A DNA stretch of 64,000 bases from Tritrichomonas musculus. Its lineage: Eukaryota; Parabasalia; Tritrichomonadida; Tritrichomonadidae. Numbering within the stretch: the first letter of the stretch is position 1; the number at the start of each line of letters is the position of its first letter. Location: contig JAPFFF010000005.1 of NCBI GenBank assembly GCA_039105265.1, positions 248,001 to 312,000 of the forward strand. The letters run 5' to 3'. Under the pieces are notes generated by a model. That model was given only the letters and a program-made list of their open reading frames with translations. It made no database searches and had not been told where the DNA came from. Made by a program: the position numbers and the translations under genes. Below, one piece after another: positions 57,120-64,000 of the stretch.

Positions 57120-59042
57120 ATGAGTGTTGCTCAAAGCAACAAAAGCGACATAGAAGAAAACAATGCCAGCCAAGCCAATATCGATCAATCTTTACAAAAA
57201 GCACCAGAAATTTCAACTCAAAATTCTCAATCACCACGATCTATTCTTAAAAAGACTCCCACAAATAAATCTGTCAAAGGAAAAAATGTCTATCTAGTTA
57301 AAAATGCATATCCAAGAAATGATAAGCCGAAACTTTATCGACTGGTTACTTTTGAAAACTTATTAAAGGATTCTGTAGATATTTTATTTCTTCCATCACT
57401 TGCAAAAAGAGTTTTTACTGAAGATGGAAAAGCTGTTACTTCGATTGATGAAATTTCAGAAAAGCAGACTTTATATATCTCTTGTGGAGAAAAATTTGGC
57501 TTAGGCTCACCATCTCCAAAGAAAAGACCAACATTAAAAGAATCTGATCAAAATTCCAAAAGCATCCTAAATCCATCATATAATGGAGATAATCAATCAA
57601 ACCAGAGTCCTGCCAAACAAAAAACACCAGCTCCATCTTTTGCATCATCTCCATCTAAGTATTCAGTACAACAATCACCAAAGAAATCAAAAAAAGAAAA
57701 TGAGCTTGACTCATTTCAAAAAACACTCTTTCTCTCATCATTTAGTCCTGAAATGCTGATGAGGGAGTCAGCAGCGTCAGTGTATTCATCTATGACCGAA
57801 GAACAAAAGAAAAAACTAATTAAGCACGATTATATCGAAGCTCTTCATGATGAGATTCAACAAACAGAATTTTTGATTCATTTAATAGATACCCCAATTT
57901 GCCCAACAATACCTGTTTCACCAATAAATGAAGAATTAAACCATATGGCAATAGAAATATTAAATGGTATGGAAGTCGATGAACTTAAATTTGTGATCGA
58001 TGGTCCGCGTCAATCTGGGAAAACCACGTTTTTGTTTATCATGGCGAAGCAAATCTCAAGGAAGCTTCAATTAAGTGATCAATCAGGTAAATTTTTATTC
58101 TTTCCTTTGAATTTCGAATACATCACACATGAATTAACAAACCCAAAAAATCTTTTAAAAATATTTTTAACAACAATATTAAATGGATTGAAATACTCAG
58201 ATTTCAAATTTTTACCACATCTTCCATCTATAAAACAGTTCTTTAATAATATTGTCAATACCAACGTTCCTCAACTTCCTTCTTCACTTATAAATGTTGA
58301 TATTATTGATTCAAATAAATTAATTGAAATTGGCCGAAAAATATCAAATGCACTTCATAAGAATGAAGTAGATTCACTTAAAAACTACGTTAAATTGCTT
58401 GTTTCTCTTCCTCAGGAATTTGCTTCTTTATTTGGTTTTGTTGCTCCATTTTATATTTTCGATTCTTTCGATTATTGCGATTTAATCATTAATCCAGGAC
58501 CAGAATATTTCACAAATTCTATTCATTCTGTCAGTTTTGCACCAATTTTATCCTCAGAATTGAATAATGGACATTACATCGTCTCATTACAAGATGAAGA
58601 ACGATTTTTTGAATGTTTTGCAAGCCAAGATGCAGCTTTACTTGATATAGAATATGCAATTAAAGAAAATCCAGATTTACCTGATATATCGATATTTAAA
58701 CCAAAACTACACTTCACGATCAGTGATTGCCATGGATATCCTGGTTATATTACTCATTACGCTAAACTTGTAGATTCAATTCGTAAATTTGGTGAAAACT
58801 CTTCAAGAAAATCAAACTATGCAACAATACAAACATCAGCTGATGTTTCTCGAATGTTTCAAATCAAAAGAGATTTGAAAACTCTTTATAATGACTTCTT
58901 ACAGATTGAGAAAACTTCCAAGAAAAAAGATAAAAGTAGTAAAGCTCATTTTACAGAGACCACTCTCACAAGTTTAGATGATGAATTTATAATCATACAT
59001 GATTTTTTAAGCGTTCCTCGTAATGAAGAAGAGGAAGATTAA
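57120..59042 (+). CDS. Doublecortin-domain P-loop NTPase
   Basis: 640 aa. After a disordered, Ser/Gln-rich head, residues 57-127 form a doublecortin domain (KNVYLVKNAYPRNDKPKLYR; ending KQTLYISCGEKFG), a microtubule-binding fold. A Lys/Ser/Pro linker (about 130-200, with KKRPTLKESDQNSKS) is followed by a large P-loop domain: Walker A GPRQSGKTT at about 295, Walker B YIFDSFDYCDL at about 446. The closing part is helical and ends in an acidic tail (NEEEED). The combination suggests an ATP- or GTP-dependent protein on the trichomonad microtubule skeleton (axostyle, pelta or costa-associated); partner unknown. Host gene. Confidence 0.85.
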   Translation: MSVAQSNKSDIEENNASQANIDQSLQKAPEISTQNSQSPRSILKKTPTNKSVKGKNVYLVKNAYPRNDKPKLYRLVTFENLLKDSVDILFLPSLAKRVFTEDGKAVTSIDEISEKQTLYISCGEKFGLGSPSPKKRPTLKESDQNSKSILNPSYNGDNQSNQSPAKQKTPAPSFASSPSKYSVQQSPKKSKKENELDSFQKTLFLSSFSPEMLMRESAASVYSSMTEEQKKKLIKHDYIEALHDEIQQTEFLIHLIDTPICPTIPVSPINEELNHMAIEILNGMEVDELKFVIDGPRQSGKTTFLFIMAKQISRKLQLSDQSGKFLFFPLNFEYITHELTNPKNLLKIFLTTILNGLKYSDFKFLPHLPSIKQFFNNIVNTNVPQLPSSLINVDIIDSNKLIEIGRKISNALHKNEVDSLKNYVKLLVSLPQEFASLFGFVAPFYIFDSFDYCDLIINPGPEYFTNSIHSVSFAPILSSELNNGHYIVSLQDEERFFECFASQDAALLDIEYAIKENPDLPDISIFKPKLHFTISDCHGYPGYITHYAKLVDSIRKFGENSSRKSNYATIQTSADVSRMFQIKRDLKTLYNDFLQIEKTSKKKDKSSKAHFTETTLTSLDDEFIIIHDFLSVPRNEEEED

Positions 59043-59243
59043 GCTTAGACAAAAAATTTGAAATATATGTGATTTATTGAATTGATTAAAAGGATTTTTT
59101 TTTTTTGTTAATTGACATATTATATATTTCTGAAAGCAAAATAATTGTTAAATATACATTTTTGTGGATAAAAAAAAATATAAGAAGATAATTTGTCAAG
59201 TAAAATGTTATAAAAAATCATAAAAAAGCAAAAAGAAAAACAA

Positions 59244-60395
59244 CTATGGCTCTTCATCAAATCCGTCGTCATCTAACGGTTCTTCTTGGTGAACAGGATA
59301 TTTTAGAATTGCAGCAATTCCGCCTAACTCCTGAAGCTGTTCACCACTCTGATGCCTAACAGAAAAAACAACTACTTCTATACCAGATTGTTCAAGTTGA
59401 TCTTTTAATTCTAAGAATTGAAGCCTTTTATCTAAAGGCAACATTCTGATATAGTTATCTGTAACATATAGATCTTTAATAGCTCCATCTTTTGCGCATT
59501 TAATAACGAATTCTTCACCAAGAGCTGTCGTATCATCAGCAAGATTTAATTGCTTTAAGAAAGTATCCATACATTTGGCTTGAACTGTCGCCTTTAATTC
59601 TTGGACATGCTGCTGCATTTCAGGTCTAGCTAAAAGACCATCGAGATCTTGAGGATATCCAGTTGATACAGTTGCTTGAATAAATTTGTTTTGCTGAAAT
59701 GCGTTTAATATGCCTAATTTAGAAGCGTTATCATGCAAATAGTTGTAAAATTCACTCTGTAAGAAACCTGGTGAAGCTATGATAATACATTTCATATCTT
59801 TGATAGGTACTTCTTTGATTAAAGAATCAGCAGTCATCTGAAAGAATTTTTGCTTTGCTTCGCTGTTTCCTGCGCCCCTAACTTTAACTTTTGGTATTGA
59901 TTTCGAAATTTTTGCTTTTACAATAGTTGTGTTTCGTCCAACGATACAAATATGGGCCAAACCAGATTGCATCATAACAGCTGCAACTGTTGCATTTGAG
60001 ATTGGATTTGCAGCTTCAGAGATTTCTTGGAAAGCAAATTTATCCCAGCATTTCTTGATTAATTGAAATGGACGAGCGATCTCAATAAGTATTCTTTGAA
60101 AGCTCCCAGCACGCGCATCTTCAACATCTTGCTTTAGTTTGCCACGAAGTTGCATTTCATTAACACCAGGTTGGTAATCGATTTCAGTAATCTTGACAAG
60201 TGCACGAGTAATGACTGTTTTATTTTCGGCTTTTCCTGTTGTTGAAATTTTTTGAACCTTTCGGCGGATCTGCGAGTATATTTTATCACCAATTCGAATA
60301 ATGTTGGCTAACGTCCCAAAATCTTCTATGTCCTCAACTGTGATTGTCACAGGACCAGGACCATTAATTGATATCTTTGACATATCGACTTTCAT
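59244..60395 (-). CDS. PELO: Pelota/Dom34 ribosome-rescue factor
   Basis: 383 aa, the usual length. eRF1 domain 1 (1-130, with TRALVKITEIDYQPG), domain 2 (about 135-265, with IIIASPGFLQSEFYNYL; PGF at 209-211) and domain 3 (about 270-371, ending HQSGEQLQELGGIAAILKYP). The GGQ and NIKS motifs of eRF1 are absent, as expected of Pelota. The end (EEPLDDDGFDEEP) is an acidic tail typical of the family. With Hbs1 it splits stalled ribosomes in no-go and non-stop decay. Start at the first Met; the second (residue 5) is possible. Intact host gene. Confidence 0.95.
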   Translation of the reverse strand: MKVDMSKISINGPGPVTITVEDIEDFGTLANIIRIGDKIYSQIRRKVQKISTTGKAENKTVITRALVKITEIDYQPGVNEMQLRGKLKQDVEDARAGSFQRILIEIARPFQLIKKCWDKFAFQEISEAANPISNATVAAVMMQSGLAHICIVGRNTTIVKAKISKSIPKVKVRGAGNSEAKQKFFQMTADSLIKEVPIKDMKCIIIASPGFLQSEFYNYLHDNASKLGILNAFQQNKFIQATVSTGYPQDLDGLLARPEMQQHVQELKATVQAKCMDTFLKQLNLADDTTALGEEFVIKCAKDGAIKDLYVTDNYIRMLPLDKRLQFLELKDQLEQSGIEVVVFSVRHQSGEQLQELGGIAAILKYPVHQEEPLDDDGFDEEP

Positions 60396-61117
60396 CGTGT
60401 ATGTATGCTAAAGTAAAATATTCTATGATTAAAATATTTTGTAAAATTTTTATAGAAAATTCAATTTTGGTCAAAAGCATTTCTGATTTTTGAATGAATT
60501 AAAGTTTTGATTTGATAGGGAATGTGGAATAATAATTATTATAATTTTTTTGATATTGCAATTAATTATTGGCTTTAAATCAATTTCTTGAAAATGGAAT
60601 TATTTTTTTTTTTTTTTTAACTAAGGTCGAACATCGAATAAACGTTTTGTTTATTCAAAATTGAGTATGTCTTTTTTTTTATTGAAAAAAGAATTGAATA
60701 GTATTGATGGTTTCAAGTAATATTGAAATAATAATGAACAGTAATACTACCCTGAATAGAAAAAATACAATTGCATCTGGCTTATGTAAGAAAAAATTAG
60801 CGATTTAAGATAATTATCATGATTCGAAGAATTTATTATCTAGACTAGAAATGCTATAAAGAAGAAAAGATACTTTAATTAAAATCATCTTATAATTCAA
60901 GATTATGAGTATTGAAGTTAATTAAAAACATCTTTGAACAATAAAAAAAAAACAAAATGCTCGAGAGATTTCAATACATTGTAACTAGCTTGTATGGATA
61001 CCTTTCATATTAATTTTTATATTAATTTTTTTAAATCATCTATTAATTAAAAACAAATACTTTATCAAACAAAGAATATGAGATTAAAAAGCTAAAATAT
61101 TATGATATACACTTGTA
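60396..61117. other. AT-rich intergenic region
   Basis: About 720 bp between two minus-strand genes; holds A/T runs and the Pelota promoter. No clear motif. Confidence 0.45.
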
Positions 61118-61690
61118 TCAGTGCTTGACTTTTGAAGGAGCAAAAAAAGTTGGGACTGTTTGCTTGTAGGTTATAAAAGAAATTATGGTGGATTTAATTA
61201 ACGCCTCAACATTTTCAGCTTCGTTTTTATTCGCTCTTGCTTCATCATTAACATGCTTTTCAGGTGGATGAGGTGCAAAAAACGGTGTTGGGAATTTAAT
61301 TTTATCTTCGATGTGATCAGATGCTATTCTCCGTGAGATCTCATTATCGTTTGTAAAACAGTCAAAAATTTCTGATGGCTTCATTCTTGTTATAGCAAAA
61401 CGATAAACAGGATTTTTCATAAGAACACTTGCTATCATTTTTCGTTTGAAAAATTTTTCCGGTGATTTGGCTATGACATCTCTTGAAAGATGCTTTAAAA
61501 AAATTCCTGTTGCAAATGAAAGGACTACCGCTGCTTTTTGTGAAATTCCTCTCTGATAACTAGGCTTATCTTTTTTATGAACAACTAATGGCTGTTTGGC
61601 TATTTTTTTAATTGTGAACACAGGAAAAGGAAGTGGAAGTGATTCTTCTTTTTGGAATTCTGGTATTTGATTTTCATTATCTTCTTCCAT
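61118..61690 (-). CDS. Possible histone-fold protein (NF-YC/DPB3-like)
   Basis: 190 aa from ATG 61690 (MEEDNENQIPEFQ); the few in-frame codons before it lack an ATG. After a Pro/Lys-rich head, residues 48-100 (GISQKAAVVLSFATGIFLKH, LSRDVIAKSPEKFFKRKMIA, SVLMKNPVYRFAI) have the alpha1-alpha2-alpha3 pattern of a histone fold as in NF-YC, CHRAC or DNA polymerase epsilon small subunits ('is..A..vl..a...Fi..l......a.....r..i...dv'). The rest is helical and Pro-rich (FPTPFFAPHPPEKH), with no family recognised. A role in transcription or replication factors is likely if the fold is real. Confidence 0.65.
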   Translation of the reverse strand: MEEDNENQIPEFQKEESLPLPFPVFTIKKIAKQPLVVHKKDKPSYQRGISQKAAVVLSFATGIFLKHLSRDVIAKSPEKFFKRKMIASVLMKNPVYRFAITRMKPSEIFDCFTNDNEISRRIASDHIEDKIKFPTPFFAPHPPEKHVNDEARANKNEAENVEALIKSTIISFITYKQTVPTFFAPSKVKH

Positions 61691-62163
61691 TAGCACTTTA
61701 TTCAAGAAAAAAAAATTTAAACTGTAAATGATCGTTAAATATAAAATTTTCTAGAGATATGATAAAGAAAGCGATGTCATTCAATTATTCTCCATAATGC
61801 TTTAGTCTGGACACATTAATTAAGACAACAATGAATGCAATGGTTGCTTTAAGTTTTTCTAATTCAAAATAAAAATCTTTTAAAAAGAAATACAAATAAA
61901 CATGTTTAAGTACTTTCTCTTTCAAAATAATAAACAATAAACAAATAAAAGCATCAAAGTATAATCAAATATAAATGAATATCAGGATATTCAGTTTCCA
62001 AATATCTTAACAAATTGAAAGGATCTATTGAAATAATTTAATCGGTAGAAAATTCAAAAAGTAGCCAATCATTTGTTAAAAAGTTCTTATAAAAAATAAT
62101 AATTCAATTTAGTAATTGCATTTCTTAAATTACATAAACAAATAGAAATCCAAAATTTGTTTC
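61691..62163. other. Divergent promoter region
   Basis: About 470 bp between the starts of two divergent genes, so it should serve as promoter for both. AT-rich, no unmistakable initiator. Confidence 0.45.
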
Positions 62164-64000
62164 ATGGATGATTTCGAAGAAGACATTGAGATTGATCCAT
62201 TAGGAGCCGTTAAAATACCTAATTTAAAGAAAAACGTTGATATAATTTCGCAATGTTCCTTGCCTCAAATTCAAAACTTTCATCAAAAAATTAATCCAAG
62301 AAATCGCCGAAATACGGTTTTTTTCAATAATAAAGCTAAAGGATCTTCAATTAACAGCAAAGATACTGATCTTCTTTTCTCAGAGTCACCCACATCAACT
62401 TCTTCAATTTCACCTTTTCCGACAAATACAGATATTACATCATTATTCCCATCTACAAATCCCGGATTAAGCAATACATCATATTCAACTACAAATGGCC
62501 GTGGGGCAAGTCCGAATGACGAAAAGATACATTTAGTGAAAGAAAAAATCGTAAATAGTAATTCAATTGATTCACTTTTCACATATACTGAAACATTAAG
62601 ACACAATAAAAAAGGATCAGACATTACAAGTCCCAAAAATGTGCAAAATGAAAATCCGAATCAAAATATCAAATTGAATGAAGAAAGCGATAGTTTTCTA
62701 TCACCAATAAAGATGTCAAATAGCTATAATATTCAAGTTCCTCAGTTTGATTTCTCGAATCTTTTGGATCCGAAAATAAAAATAAAAAATGATCAGCTTG
62801 TTGGAATTCTTTCATCATTGAACGCACAGATTACAAAAGAAAAAATGGATCTTGATGACTTTTTGAATGAAGCTGAAATGCACATGGATTCGATTAATGA
62901 CATTACTGACAAACTCTATTCTCATAAGTCTTATGATGTTAACTATTTGAGAGAAGAAGCCATTCGAAATGTAATTTTTCAAGAATATGCACTTAAAAGA
63001 TGCAATTCACTGCAAACTTGCAGTAAGTACAACATACAATTAATAGATAACTTTATGGATTTTTTAAATAATGAATCCAAAAAAGCATTCAAATATTTAG
63101 TTCCTGACGTTGATCTTGATACATTTCTATCGAAATATTTAATGAGTTATGATGATCCAAGATTAGAACTTACTAAGCTTGATCATCATTTATCCTGTCT
63201 TGTCACGCAAGTTGAATATTTAAAAACTCAGAGCCTTCCACCAGAAAGCTCCTCGCAAATGAAACATTCCCAGTCTTATTCAAAAAGAAATCAAAACATC
63301 AATTCAAAACCAGATATGCCATCTCAAATGGAAGCAGCTAAATCTGTTTCAAATTCTATACAACCTTTAGCTTTTTCAAAACAAAATTCAATTCAATCAG
63401 TATCTTTTACAAAAACAAATTCAAATTTAATTCATCCAGTATCATTTTCTTTCCAAGAATCTAATTCTTCATCATCCCAACAAATTTATCTTTCCAATAC
63501 GAGTTCTAATTTTGACTTTTTAGAGATAACTTCAAATAAAGCCAAAATTAATAATGATTTTGTTATTATCAATGATGGATTAGGCCGAATGAAAATGTAT
63601 AAACCATATGGAAAAAGCGATTTTGTATCAACCTTCCTTTCTCCAGAAAGAAAATCAGGTAGGATCATTGCCAGATTTCTATCTCGAATTGATGAAATGA
63701 CCTACAGCGATCTAGACATGATTATTACAGCAGTTATGCCACACCCAAGTTATCACATCAAAATCAGAAGCCTTCTTTTTGATCTTGCATGGCAACGAAT
63801 GGATTTCCCATTTGGAAGTGTTTCTCATCTTCAATTTCCCGATATTTTGGATTTCACACCTCGATCACTTTCACCACCTTATATGCGCGATGAATACCTA
63901 GACACTCCATTCGACAAACTCAACACAACTTACTTTAAACTTACAAATAAGAAACCACAACCTAAAAATGATACAATAGCAATGAATGATACAACTGATA
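62164..64000 (+). CDS. Ser/Asn/Gln-rich hypothetical protein, partial
   Basis: Open for 612 codons from ATG 62164 (MDDFEEDIEIDPLGAV) to the right edge; the C-terminus is missing. Three disordered regions alternate with helical ones: a Ser/Thr/Asn head (SESPTSTSSISPFPTNTDIT); a helical block (about 205-360, QLVGILSSLNAQITKEKMD; ending YLKTQSLPPESS); a long Ser/Gln/Asn/Phe-Pro linker (SNSIQPLAFSKQNSIQSV); then a second helical block (YSDLDMIITAVMPHPSYHIK, IRSLLFDLAWQRMDFPFG). No family recognised; the layout suits an RNA-binding or condensate-forming regulator of mRNA decay (the second block recalls Pat1-like helical repeats), which is only a guess. Confidence 0.8.
   Translation, partial: MDDFEEDIEIDPLGAVKIPNLKKNVDIISQCSLPQIQNFHQKINPRNRRNTVFFNNKAKGSSINSKDTDLLFSESPTSTSSISPFPTNTDITSLFPSTNPGLSNTSYSTTNGRGASPNDEKIHLVKEKIVNSNSIDSLFTYTETLRHNKKGSDITSPKNVQNENPNQNIKLNEESDSFLSPIKMSNSYNIQVPQFDFSNLLDPKIKIKNDQLVGILSSLNAQITKEKMDLDDFLNEAEMHMDSINDITDKLYSHKSYDVNYLREEAIRNVIFQEYALKRCNSLQTCSKYNIQLIDNFMDFLNNESKKAFKYLVPDVDLDTFLSKYLMSYDDPRLELTKLDHHLSCLVTQVEYLKTQSLPPESSSQMKHSQSYSKRNQNINSKPDMPSQMEAAKSVSNSIQPLAFSKQNSIQSVSFTKTNSNLIHPVSFSFQESNSSSSQQIYLSNTSSNFDFLEITSNKAKINNDFVIINDGLGRMKMYKPYGKSDFVSTFLSPERKSGRIIARFLSRIDEMTYSDLDMIITAVMPHPSYHIKIRSLLFDLAWQRMDFPFGSVSHLQFPDILDFTPRSLSPPYMRDEYLDTPFDKLNTTYFKLTNKKPQPKNDTIAMNDTTD

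Overview
The window reads as nuclear DNA of a trichomonad parasite (Trichomonas/Tritrichomonas group). It is extremely AT-rich, the host genes have no visible introns, and it carries a BspA-type leucine-rich-repeat surface protein, R2R3 Myb proteins, a Tvmar-like mariner and Maverick/Polinton elements with protein-primed DNA polymerases. Genus and species cannot be fixed from the sequence alone.

Layout. 1 to about 16263: a nearly complete Polinton (P1) that runs off the left edge. It holds a penton-like protein, a GIY-YIG protein, protein-primed PolB, several small unknown proteins, an HNH nuclease, a double-jelly-roll major capsid protein, a pVI-like protein, the FtsK/HerA packaging ATPase, a retroviral-type integrase and a conserved coiled-coil protein. 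16264-17337: two more Polinton-style small genes, ending at a second terminus-like hairpin. 17499-18572: a truncated pogo/CENP-B-type transposase. 20063-20857: an unknown host gene with an initiator-like site. 21000-33000: almost gene-free DNA packed with short inverted-repeat elements, a 120-bp minisatellite and an unusual 1802-bp element (26501-28302) with 433-bp terminal inverted repeats and two small genes. 33194-40269: host genes for a RAD23-like shuttle factor, a BspA-like surface protein and a Myb protein. 41000-43300: nested inverted-repeat elements. 45681-46298: a second Myb gene. 47216-48145: a 930-bp element with 10-bp target duplications. 48478-55560: an older, broken Polinton (P2) split by a mariner. 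56317-56764: another element with a 10-bp target duplication. 57120-64000: host genes for a doublecortin/P-loop NTPase, Pelota (Dom34), a possible histone-fold protein, and an unknown Ser/Asn-rich protein that runs off the right edge.

How the parts fit. The P1 genes form a self-synthesising virus-like module: PolB copies, the ATPase packages, capsid proteins enclose and the integrase inserts. The most notable object is the 1.8-kb element. Its ends begin AGTAGT and fold into hairpins, as do two Polinton-associated ends at 16263 and 17337, but it encodes neither polymerase, integrase nor capsid. It therefore looks like a miniature Polinton-dependent element (inference). At least three unrelated short elements (21268-22387, 47216-48145, 56317-56764), and probably a fourth (23705-24110), carry 9-13 bp target duplications. 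This suggests Mutator-like transposition supplied in trans. Host genes occur as monocistronic units on both strands.
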